A DNA stretch of 20,394 nt from Silene noctiflora (taxonomy: Eukaryota > Streptophyta > Magnoliopsida > Caryophyllales > Caryophyllaceae). Below, piece after piece: positions 1 to 11,300 of the stretch. The stretch spans positions 38,868-59,261 of the forward strand of contig VHZZ01000956.1 of NCBI GenBank assembly GCA_009801015.1. The letters run 5' to 3'. The position numbers and the translations under genes are program-made. Position 1 is the stretch's first letter. The number at the start of each line of letters is the position of its first letter. The notes beneath the pieces are model-generated. The model ran no database searches. It saw only the letters and a program-made list of their open reading frames with translations, and had not been told where the DNA came from.

Positions 1-271
1 TCAGTTCAGTTCCATAAAGTTCAGTTCAGCTCTTTTCAGCGAAAAAGAACACGACCTATGTCCCTTAATATTGTACAACTATATGATTTTTACCGAAGGA
101 CACAACTTTTATATTAAATAGAGTAATAATTCAACGTTCATCAACTACATAAACCCCGAAATTTTGTTACAATTCGAATTCAACATAGTTGAACTTTTTG
201 ATCAACTTAAGTTTATATTGTTATAGATGAACCTATTGGGAGCCCCGTGCATCGCACGGGCTTCCAACTAG
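1..271 (+). mobile_element. probable 3' end of a Helitron
   Basis: A GC-rich hairpin at 244-260 (7-bp perfect stem CCCGTGC/GCACGGG, loop ATC) is followed 7 bp later by CTAG (268-271) and then T. A hairpin plus CTRR ending next to a host T is the hallmark of a Helitron 3' terminus. The element would run leftward beyond the window. The extreme left carries TTCAGTTCAG-type short repeats. The 5' terminus is not visible, so the extent is unknown. Confidence 0.5.
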
Positions 272-1004
272 TATAATTGTAAAACGGATCCAAACACAAA
301 CTATTAGTGGTAAAAAGTGGTTACTAAAAGATCGCGTTTAACTATATATTTGTGTAAAATCGTCGTAACGTATTTGTGAAAATAATTTCCAATTTTTTTT
401 TTTTTAATAATTGGTAGAAGTTTTAAAAAATGGTAGCAAATCAAATTCAGATAATTTAACATTAAATGTTGGATAAAGAAAAAAGAAATAAATAGTGTGG
501 GATTTGGGCATATTCCAATTTGCTGAGTTTTGTGGTGTTTGTTTTGCCTCTTCCGATCTCACCTTTCTCAATCTCCTTCCATTCTCTCCATTTTTCAACT
601 CATACCCAGAAATTTAAAACCATTTTTGATTCTAAAGTTGATATCTTTTTCTCCAAATTTTAAATTTATTCCTGAGATTTAGTTGACATAATCATTGTAT
701 TTTACCTCTTTAACAACCCATATGATATGATTTCTGGGAATTAACCTGAAATCTGTTGGAATTTTATATACTTTTTTTTTTTTTTTGAATTTTGAATTTC
801 TGGGAATTTAGCTGAATTTTGTTGGTGGGTTTTTTGAAAAATCAAAAATGGTGTTTTTGAAGCAAGCAATGTTACAAAAATGGGGTTTTGATGAAATTGA
901 AGGGTTGAATTGAAAACAATTGAGTTATAAAGTGTGAGAATTCCTTAGCCATTGAAGAGGTTGGGGAACAAGAAAGAGAAAAAAAGGAAGAATTCAAAGG
1001 AAAA
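272..1004 (+). promoter_or_regulatory. promoter and 5' leader of the SAC gene
   Basis: Two TATA-like candidates are present: TATATATT at 343-350 and AATAAATAG at 487-495. A pyrimidine-rich stretch at 545-600, typical of plant 5' leaders, follows the second. The last 45 bp before the ATG are strongly purine-rich. A 29-bp near-repeat beginning TTTCTGGGAATT occurs at 731-759 and 797-825. The transcription start cannot be fixed from sequence. Confidence 0.4.
848..913 (+). promoter_or_regulatory. upstream ORF in the 5' leader (21 codons)
   Basis: An ATG at 848 opens a 21-codon frame that stops with TGA at 911-913, 91 bp upstream of the main start codon, with a second in-frame ATG at codon 8. If the mRNA starts upstream, as the pyrimidine-rich stretch at 545-600 suggests, this uORF precedes the SAC start and could lower its translation. 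Conservation is unknown. Confidence 0.45.
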
Positions 1005-1106
1005 ATGGGGTCTCAACAGAATTTTGAAACCCTAAGTTTCCATCCTTCTCTTTCCTCTCCTCAGCCATGTATAATGCACAAGTTCAGGCTCTATGAAACT
1101 CGATCG
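1005..1106 (+). CDS. SAC: SAC phosphatase exon 1 (residues 1-34)
   Basis: The start is the ATG at 1005, in a purine-rich AAAAATGGGG context. It opens the frame that runs into KFRLYETRS, the conserved N-terminal edge of plant SAC proteins. A second in-frame ATG at 1074 (Met24), just before HKFRLYE, could serve as an alternative start and would remove a poorly conserved Ser/Pro/Gln-rich leader. The donor is TCG|GTACTG and intron 1 is phase 0. Confidence 0.88.
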
Positions 1107-2302
1107 GTACTGCCTTTTTGTTACTCAGAATATCCATTTTTTTTAATTGCTGTTGTGGTTGATTATTGAATTCTTTTTCTAGCATGACAATTTTTTGTAA
1201 TAGTGAAGTTGTATTGTATGAAGATCATTTTTTTTTGTATGGTTTTGTATAGGTTAGATAGGAGATTTTGAAGTTGGAAAAGGGAGTTACAGTTGATGGA
1301 ACTCATGAATTGTGTGAATGTTAGTTTTGTTTGTGATTGAGTTATGCAAATGATGTAGATGTTGTTTTTACTTTATTTCGAGTCGTTAGATCATCCCGAA
1401 TCAACCTCTCTATCTTGTGAACAAAGGGTTAACGCTACCGAAGCCCCTTATCCTGCAATTTATGGGAGCCCTTAAGGCACCAGTGTAATGTTGTGGCGGT
1501 TTACAGGTTGTCGGATTTTTTATTAGGTAATCAGTACGTACTAGAAATCAATGCATATAGGTGATAAAAAATACGGAGTAAATAAATAAAAGCAAATGCC
1601 GATATGGCAATGCTTTAGGGCACCTTCTTATGTATGCATAAAGTTTGCTTATGTCACTTGGAAGGAAATTGACACCAGTATAATCCATACTAACTGACTT
1701 ATTCATGCTTTGCCATTATGGCATATGAAACTAGCTACTGCTTGAAGAAGCAATTCAAATTACTTACCTATTGAAAGATTGATGTACTATGATCAAATCA
1801 GACCTTGGATCATCGTATAATCAATCAATGGAGACTTTCCTCCTTATGATACTGGAATTGATAGAGAATGTCTATTGAATATAAGTGAGCTACGGTAAGC
1901 CTAATATTTATTGGTTTTTTCACAATGGTGCTGAAACACGTTATAAAGTATCAATTATCAAATACAAGTCTAGCTGCTGGGTAAAGGCTTCATTTTATTG
2001 TTTAAAATTATATGTCCATCTGTCCTACATTTGCCTGAGTGACGCTGGTATCTCAATACGTAAGGTAAACATAAGCTGGAGCAACGTGGCCCACACAGCG
2101 TGGTATTAGGGTTATCTAGTGGGATCTATATGTCGGTTTAAAAGAATTTTCGGTTAAGAAGTTCTGCAGCATTAAATGGTTTCATTTTTCGCTCTACTTG
2201 CTCAAAACTAGCTTATTTGGAAACTATTTATCATTTATAACTTTTCACTTTAACAGCATATGGTAAATTAGCAACTTTCACAGTTGAATGCCAACAAGAA
2301 AC

Positions 2303-2337
<35 letters not shown>

Positions 2338-5300
2338 TGGTGGTGGTGGTGGTGGTGGTTGGGGGTGATGTTAACTGACAGCCCCATTATCCCATTCAAT
2401 CATACTAGGGATCATTTTCTCTGTGTGAATTTCCAGCTCATTGGGTGTTTTCTTCTTAGCATAGCTGTTTCGATTAGGGACACTGGGGCATTGCACGGTT
2501 GTACGCATAGGATCCTGGGCTTGAGACTTACGTGGTTGAAAATTGAAATTGTGAGGGTGAGGGAGGGATGTGTGGTTGGTCTGTGAGAGGAGGAGAGGAT
2601 TGTGGAAGTGATGCTTGGTCCCGAAGGTGGCACAAGGTTGACGGTGTAAATAGTTTGGTAGTTTTGTATACTTAAAAGTTGCAAAAATGGAAGTGTAAAT
2701 AATTAAGCGGGCTTTACAAAATACTGACAAGGAAAAATTTATCAATTGGGATGAAGGGAGTTATGAATTATGTTTGAAAGAAACCTAACTACTTTGGCCT
2801 TTGATTTTGCCGGCATAAGCCTGGAAAGTGGATACCCTTTTCAATGTTAGATTTAACCTAAGAATTTAGTCTACACTCTAGGACAATTTAAAGGAGTATT
2901 TATCATGTTGAAAGTCATATCTTACTATTGAGTGTCGAATGGAGGAAAGTGAAGTTAATACGATTTATTGAAGAGAATGACTTCAAAATCAAGATAGGGA
3001 TCTGGAATTGATGTGGAAATTGTGCGGGCGACTATAAAATTTTATACATGTTCTCTTTGTACTCGACCTAAAATTGAAGACGGCCTTGTTGCAGTTTGTA
3101 TGATGCGATTACCAGCAAGCAAATGTAAATTGCATTACTACGCAAAATTATTATTTTTTGGACGAGGTGAGACATGCTTATAATGATGAATTAAGAGAGA
3201 CAATAAACAATTAGCTGTTTGGAAGGCTCTATCCTTGTTTATCTCATCGTAGCTTATATTAGCTGTAGCTCCTTTAGTTTGATTGATGAGTATTGAGTAC
3301 TAAAGTCAAGTTCAAGATTGTCTGGGTGTATAGAGCTCAGCCATCTCTAAAATTTAGTAATAATTCCCTGTTAGGCTACTTTTTTGGTCTTAAGTTTGTG
3401 AACATGTTTATGTCATCTGTTTTCATGTAGCTAGCGGCAAAGCATAATTGTATCTTTATGCAACTGTCTTCTATCTGATTGTTTGTACTTAGATTTTTTT
3501 TTTCTTTTTTCGTCAATGTGTAGAATTTCTACATGATAGGAAGGGACAAGAGTAGGAGGTATTGGCGAGTTTTAACAATTAGTAGGTCAGAACCATCTGA
3601 GCTGGATCTTCGGGAAGATCCTACTACATACTCTGAAATTGAATGCAATGACCTTATAAGGCGGATCAATGAAGGGAATAAGTGTATTGGTGGCCTGAAA
3701 TTTGTTACTATTTGCTATGGAATTGTTGGTATGTTAATTTTTTTTTCCATGTAAGTTCAGCCAATTATGACTCTTTCTCATTAAGATAAATAATAAACCC
3801 TTGTTTCTTCTCCGTTTAGGGTTTATTAAATTTCTTGGACCTTACTATATGCTCTTAATTACCAAACGGAGGGAAGTTGGTGCGATATGTGGCCATACGA
3901 TCTATGCTATTTCTAAAAGTGAGCTGATTCTGCTTCCAAATTCAACCGAGCGAGCTAATATGCCGGTGTGTAGAAATGAAAACAGGTACATTAAGACTAC
4001 ATCTCTAATTTTACGTTTGATATTAAGCAACATAGATTACAAAGTTAACTTTTTTTTCTCTTATCTTTCTTTATCATTGGTGCTCAATTTTTTTTTCCAG
4101 TCAGCAGTTCGTCAAAAGGTCTTAGCGATTACAGTGAGATATTTCTTAAATTTGTAAACATTTGTCTTGGCTATACCATTTCTGGTACCATGTAGTAGTT
4201 GAACTGAAACATCATCATGGTTGTCAATATTCATCACTATCTCAGTGCCTCCTAAGAGACCTCTGTTCCAAATGGGGTAAAGGGAACGGCTCTGACATAC
4301 AGAACCTTCCACTGAAAAAGTTAAAATGAGAAAGCTACTCATGTTGAGCAAGTATTATTAGGGAATCAATTTTAACTTGATTTCTATCAAGTTTGCATTT
4401 CCCCCCTACAGCTTACCACTATTAGAAACAGCTTTTTACAATTCGAGAATGCAGTTTGTGTATTTAACATTATATAGTTATGAAAAGAAGCCCATATGAA
4501 GACCAAAACTTTGATTAATCCACTTTGAGTGTTTTCTCTCCTTACACTAGCTGTGTCAAAAACCCGTTGTTCAAATCTTAAGACTATATTGCTAACATCT
4601 GTGTCTTTGGTGCAGATATAAGAAGCTTCTATGCATGGTTGATCTTACGAAGGACTTCTTTTATAGCTATTCATACAATGTCATGCGCACTCTGCAGAAA
4701 AATCTATGGGACAGAGAGACGGGTCAGATTGTCTACGAAACTATGTTCGTCTGGAATGAATTTTTGACTCGTGGAATCAGGAATCATCTTCAAAACACTC
4801 GATGGACTGTTGCATTGGTATATGGCTTTTTTAGGCAGGTTAGTGTTGACTTGCTCTCATTTCATTTATTGTCCCGAGTCTCATCACGTTTCAACCAGGA
4901 CGTAATTACGTGAACTTGATGTGGTCTGAGATGTTGCTGATGGCTAAGCTGGAGATTTTGTCTTTGTCTTACGTTGGTTTCTATTACTAATAGAGCCAAA
5001 GATTTACTATTCTTTTGCCTTGGATTGTTATGTGTGACAAGGAAAAATGACTCCCTACCTCAAGTTCTTATTTATTTTTTTAATTTTAAATTTTAAATTG
5101 TGAAATAGTCATTTGATGCAATTTCATTATGGGTCATCTAGAAACAACTTCTTTGTGCCTTGAGGAGTAAGGCTGCGTACATTGAGCGATCCTTAATTTG
5201 ACATTTACAGGAACCCTTGAGGTTTTATGAAGATGTTCTTGTATTTAAAATTCACTATTGTCATCTTGCTGAATGTCCATCGTCTGTGTTCTATTCGTCT

Positions 5301-8300
5301 GTTCTGACTTGTTTTGTCTACCTAATTCAGGACACACTATCTGTTGATGGGCGGTACTTCAGTCTTACTCTTATAGCAAGGCGTTCGCGCCATTATGCAG
5401 GGACAAGGTTGGCAGCAAAGTTGTTTGCTTCGCTTAATTTGCACTTATTTCTGAACTTTTTTCTACCCCCTCTTTTATAAAATTTGACCATCTTTTTTAC
5501 TCCCTTTAGTCCCGCGTATTGTGGGGTCTAAATTTGTTTGGATCGTAATCTAATGGATTCTTAGTTATGCATTGATGATTCATATCTATTGGATTCAGCC
5601 TTTATCTGCGATCATATACATGCAATATGATAAACAAAGAGTGGCTCTCCTGTAGGCGCTTACAGTCTTTTATTTTGTGGCCTATATTGGGTATATTACT
5701 ATATTACCTGTGGAGTTAATGCCTCTCTTTCCAACTAGGCTCTTGTTGTATTGAGTACCTTTTTTTTTTCCCTTCTTTTTATCACCTCTATTAGGTATCT
5801 TAAACATGGAGTAATGGCTCTCTCTTTCCAACTAATTTTTGCGTATATATTGAACTGGAAGTGAAATTTGTATAGGTTCTTGTCGTATTTAGTTCTTTTT
5901 TCGTCGCCTCGATTAGGTATCTTAAACGTGGAGTAAATGAGAAAGGACGAGTAGCAAATGACGTTGAAACAGAGCAAATTGTGTTGGAGGATATTCCTGA
6001 AGGATCCCCTGTGCAAATTAGTTCTATTGTCCAGAACCGTGGCTCTATTCCCCTTTTCTGGTCACAGGAAACATCACGCCTAAATCTCAAGCCAGATATA
6101 ATATGTATGTTTATCTCAATTTCATTGTATTAATTTGTATCTTGGTAATCTCACCCGTTTTAGCATTATTAGATGTACAATCGTTTTAGTATCTTAAAAA
6201 AACTATACTCGTTATGTTGTGATTTTGGGAAATCAATTTCCTTACTTGTGGCACAGCTGATACTGCTATTACTCTGACTTGGTTATTCATGAATTTTGCC
6301 AGCTTGTTGCTGTTTCTCCAATCCATTTTATTACCTGTTGGCTTGCTGAAAAATTCCTTGTTTTGAATTTTACTTTTTAGTGTCGAAGAAAGATCTGAAC
6401 TACGAAGCCACAAGGCTACACTTCGAAAATCTTGCCATGAGATACGGCAACCCGATAATCATTTTGAACTTGATCAAGGTATGTTTTTATTGTTCTTGTG
6501 TTTGATCATTGTTAACATATAATCTTTGCAGCTGACTTCAGCCATTCCCATCCTCTCCCACAAAGTTGATATAAGCAAGTAATCTTACCTCTTCATGGCA
6601 AGATAATTGTTGGGATACTGACGAATTATTCATTCTATAAATGAGTATCTGGAGTTTTTTCTTTTTTTCTTTTTTTTCTGGGGGTGGATTTGGAGGGTGA
6701 AGGGAGACTATTAAATTAAGCTCTTCAGTTCCTTAAATTGACATACTTGAACCCCCCCTGAATATTTCTCTCTCATGGCTAACTGTGTCACAAACTCGCA
6801 CCTTATCCTCATTACTTTTCTTCATATTACATGGCGTACCTTTGTCCATACCCTCGAAGTGGCCTCGACACTTCCACATGATTTTGGCACTGGATAGATA
6901 GCTGAGTTTGACACCTTGCACACTCCTTGTATCGGATACTTCTTTTCAAGTTCAAGAAACATCTGTTACTAAGTTCTATACATCACGGAGTTAACTGCGA
7001 GAGTCATTTAAGTTCTATTCAATATTGGTAGACAACTACATACAGAAAAGCATCTGATTATATTAGCTTTATCTACTTCGAACAGACAGTAGAAAGAAGG
7101 CCGCGAGAGTCTATTCTCCGTGCGGAATTTGCGAATGCCATTGAGTGTATCAATAGAGATTTACCCGAAGAAAAACGCTTGAAGTTCCTGCATTGGGACC
7201 TAAATAAACACTCACGAAGGTAATTGTCTCACTTTTCTGCTGCTATTCCGTCTTTTTTCTTTTGATATTTTGTTATTTGTATGTTCACAAATGCTTCTCT
7301 TTTTTCTTTTGTTTATTTTTTTTGGCGTTTTTTTTGTCAATGGTGGTTTGATGACTTTGAGATCTTTATTGAAAGATACACGGGTGTTATTTTTCTTTCT
7401 TTTTCCAGCAAAGCAAACGTTCTGGTCCTCCTTGGGAAACTTGCTGCATATGCACTGACACTAACAGGATTCTTTTATTGTCAACTTCCTGCCTCCAGAC
7501 CTTGCGAATCTTCAAGCGCCCCTCTTACGTAAGCCAATCTCCTTGTTTTATTTACTCTTATCTTCAAGCGCCCCTCAAAATTTTATATTTTGCTGTGCTT
7601 ATCTTCATTGGGATAGAAAAGAAATGGTCTAGTTTGTTTTTTTATCGCTGGTTGTTACATGAGAGAGGTATATTTTGCTGCAATAATGTAATATATATTG
7701 GCGGGCCGTGGTTTACACGATTTTTTCCTTCAGATAACTTCTCTTGAGTAGAACTCAAAAGGCATGTCTCCTTCTCTCTCTTTTTCTTATGTTCCTCTTG
7801 TGCCCCATGATGCAGGAGCATTCAGGACGTGTTGTGGGTAAAGATATTATTAGTAGAAGCTCATATCTTTAGTAGATATGGTAGAATAAAGCAGTTTAGT
7901 GTGCTAGGATTATTATGTTCCATTATGTCAGTATTTTCCTAACTTGAGTTATGGTAGGATTTCCTTATTCTAATTATTTAGGAGTTTATTTCTGTGTGAT
8001 TAGAGTACAATTTAAAGGGAGTTTGTATCCTTTTTATTAGGTGGATGTGTTGTGATTATTAAATAATTGAGAGGATTCTTAAGGAAGATCTTTTGTTCTT
8101 AATTGAGATATGTTTGATTAATTCAAGTCACTAAATCTCACTTTTTTGCGAAGACGTGCATGTGTTATAGCTACAACAAAGACAATAATCTATGCTTTAT
8201 TTTACGCTTCCGATTTACATCAAATTGGCCTCATAACTAGGTTAAACAAATTTCTTCATTTGCATGGTTTGTAACATCTGTGCGGTGTAATACTTTGATA

Positions 8301-11300
8301 CATCAACTCTTCTTGGCTGACATGGAGGGTTGAAAACTTACTCCAAAATTTTCTTTCGATCACATATGTCTAAGCATGAGCGTATTAAGTTCGGAGTTAT
8401 GGATTACGATCTAGGCTTCTATCAAAACCTATTGAAATGATCAAGATAGTATAAAAAAAAGAATCAAATTTTCCTCCTGGTGTTTTATAGGATAATAATT
8501 CGTTAAATCCAGAGAACCAGAATTACCATCCTTCATGATGAAGATGAAATGATTTTCAAGAGAAGTCGCTACCTATCTTTGATGATGAGTGTGGTGATAT
8601 TTTCAAGAAGGGGAGCATTCACATGAATATCTTTGAGAAATATAGAGATGATGAGCTCTGTGGTTAGATGAGAAAATTACATTTATTTTCAGCACTTTCA
8701 CAAGAAAGAAAGTGAAAACAGATATGAATTATGTGCAATAAGTCACGATGGACCAAAGGTTATGCGTGGAGGGAGGTCGGATGGACAAAAGAAAAGAAAG
8801 TATGGTACATGGATGGTGATCTAATTGTCTAATTTTGTGCATATTATTGATCATGGATGCTATCTTTTTGACTGAGCACCTACTAAAATTGTATTGGATT
8901 CAAGGTCGAATCTTTTCAAAAAGGAGATTATGATGTAGGAGAATTTACAATGCGTTATGGTGAAGGATATGATTTGGCAGATTCATATCTTTAGTAGATA
9001 TGATATGATAGAATAAACTAGTTTGGTTTGCGTAGGATTATCATGTTTTCTTATCTCGTATTTTGCTAACTTGAGGCGTGGTAGGATTTCGTAATTCTAG
9101 TAGATTTAAGAAGTAATTTTCTGCATGATTAGGCTACTATTTTAAGGGAGCCTGTAACCTATTTTTTAGATATGTGTCTGTGTCTTCTGATTTATGTTAC
9201 TCAGACTTGTTTAGAAGTATCTGCGTTTCTAAGTGTGGAACTCGATTTTTAATTTTTATGAAATTCCGCATATTTCTTCTTAAAATGAAGTGTCCAAGTG
9301 TCATACCCATGTCCGAGAGTGGAGTGTCGGACACGGGTATGCGTGGTAATAAGAAGAGTCGGAATAACATAGGGTGTGAATAATAAATAATTGTTGAGGA
9401 TTCTTAAGAAAACTTTTTTGTTTTTGTTTGAGATTTGCGTGATTTATTCGAGTCATTAAATTTTGTTCTTTCAGGAGGCACGAACATATTCAACCCTTTG
9501 TAAGTTGAAGAATCTATCCATAAATTTTACCCTTCCACTTTACATCACCCCCTTTCTCATCAATGTCTCTTCCCTTGACTTGAGGCTTAAATATGGCATT
9601 CAAATCCACTTGTTTAAAGAGTTTTTTCATATTACCTATATATATGACTTGTTATTTTGTCCTTGTAACATAAGATAGGTAGATGATTCTTTTCTTGAGT
9701 ATTCACATGATATTTGAGCATAAGATTCTTTAATGAAAAGAAGTTAGGAATTGTAGAACCCAATTTTACAACTGGTACCGCCTCCGTCACTATTTATGCA
9801 ACAAAACCCTTTTCATTTATATCAAAGACTTTATTTCTGTATGGCGACATTTGCAAGATCAAGGTGAAAAATCCGTAAACTCATTCGGTGCAATAACAAT
9901 ACCTCGATAGCCCTCGATAGCTCTAGCTGGTAGGGTAAGTAGGGCCATATGCATGCATCCTTACCCCTATTTTGAAAGCACGGGAAGGTGGGGGAAGGGC
10001 GGATGCATGTAAAGTTACTGCATATGTTTTCTGTCTCCAGGAGATCATAACGAAAATATAGTCCTTGAGTATTTTCAGAAATATTTTTGCAAATAAATCT
10101 CAGTTTTTCCATGTTGGAAGCAAATGCTTTTCAGTGTTGTCCTACCAAACTTTGTGTTTTTGTAGGATATCTAAATAGAAACTGTCACCGGAAAATCGTA
10201 AAAGGTAGTTATTAGCTCCATAAATTTTAGTTGACCGTTCCTTTTTCCCATGATATTAATGAGCTAAATGGTAAGTAATACGTTTTCTTCATTTATTAGC
10301 TCTTAGGATCCTCTTAAAACTATTTTGTGGGCCACCAGTTTAAAAATTAGATTATCGGTGATTTTGCATTTTACCGCCTTTTAGTGGGGATATCTGGTCA
10401 TGTATCTTGCCTACTCGCATTGCACTTGTTTTTGGCGTGAACAAGGACCTTGTTTTGTTTCTATCTGATTTGATTGGTTACTTTTTGCTGGATCTTATCT
10501 GTAATATGTGCATATATTGTAGTATTGTCTTTTTTTTAGATCCATTCTGTTTGTTGCTATGTACATCTCTTCGATTTTGCTGCTTACAGGACTTTATTCT
10601 TCTATTTTGTATGTCTGATTATCTATTTGTTTAAATTTATCACATTTGGCTAAACTTTTGTACGTGAACTGCTGGATGATCACAGTCTCTAGTTTAAGTC
10701 TATTTTCAGTTTGTCTTAGTTTCTAGAGTGTAAGGGTAATCTTTGATGCAGGAATGCTGGCACAAGTAGCTTTTCCCAGCACGTGGATCATGAATTTTCA
10801 CATGATGATGTTGATGTCATTGAAAGAGATACCGTTGATCGTGAAGCTAGTGGAGATATTGCTGAGAAAAAGACAATGTTTCAAAATGGTGTTCTGAGGA
10901 CCAATTGCATAGATTGCCTGGATCGGACAAATGTTGCGCAATTTGCTTATGGATTGGCTGCCCTTGGCCATCAGCTTCATGCTTTAGACATGGTAGATAT
11001 CCCAAGGATAGACCTTGATTCTCCTTTGGCGAATGAGTTAATGAGTATCTATGAGAATATGGGAGATACTCTTGCCCATCAGTATGGAGGGTCTGCCGCT
11101 CATAACAAGGTATACTTTGCATGGCCCTCAACGAGCAGTTCTTTTTGCTTCTTTCGTTTCCCATGTTCTTCCCATTAGTCTTTGATATCCCTCTAAAAAG
11201 GAAAAATAATCACGCAGAAGAAATTATCTTAGTAAGTAGGAACTAAACTGCTCTCCTGGGTTCCAAACTTTTAAATTTTACTCCACCCTTCCCTCCCTGA

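Larger units (their letters stand above)
1107..3523 (+). other. intron 1 of the SAC gene
   Basis: This is a 2.4-kb phase-0 intron. Besides the SINE-like fragment near 1380-1500 and the compound microsatellite at 2305-2358, I see only AT-rich sequence. Open frames on both strands around 2284-2745 owe their length to the microsatellite and its GC-richer flank, and look non-coding. First introns of plant genes often hold enhancers, but no specific site stands out here. Confidence 0.75.
7811..9547 (+). mobile_element. degenerate non-autonomous LTR retroelement in intron 9
   Basis: Two diverged direct repeats, 7811-8222 (412 bp) and 8934-9547 (614 bp with a nested insertion of roughly 180 bp), start TGCAGGAG/TGTAGGAG and end TTTACATCA. 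After the first lies TTGGCCTCATAACTAGG, resembling a decayed initiator-Met primer-binding site (TGGTATCAGAGC type). Before the second lies AAAAAGGAGA, a polypurine-tract-like stretch. A short frame ending [13 protein letters not shown] just before the second repeat resembles the C-terminal end of gypsy-type polyproteins. The 710-bp internal region has no intact gag or pol. A weak target duplication (CCCCA/CCCCC) is possible if the ends are taken 3 bp further out. It is an old insertion, same strand as the gene. Confidence 0.75.

Noticed and set aside
2284-2745. Overlapping open frames on both strands (100 and 124 codons) in intron 1
   Set aside because: They owe their length to the TG/TGG microsatellite and its flank, have no family resemblance, and lie between two well-supported coding exons on the + strand.
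5795-5860. Candidate exon start RYLKHGV just upstream of exon 6
   Set aside because: It is a duplicated copy of the exon 6 edge, diverges after about eight codons and reaches a stop; the true exon at 5917 continues in the conserved SAC sequence.
7270-7747. Open frames running through intron 8, exon 9 and into intron 9
   Set aside because: Only 7409-7528 matches the SAC family and is bounded by good splice sites; the rest is read-through.
8223-8933. Possible intact gag or pol gene inside the intron 9 retroelement
   Set aside because: All frames are broken by stops; only a short gypsy-like polyprotein tail next to the 3' LTR can be recognised.
10847-11164. 105-codon open frame on the - strand across exon 10
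   Set aside because: It is the antisense shadow of the highly conserved catalytic exon.
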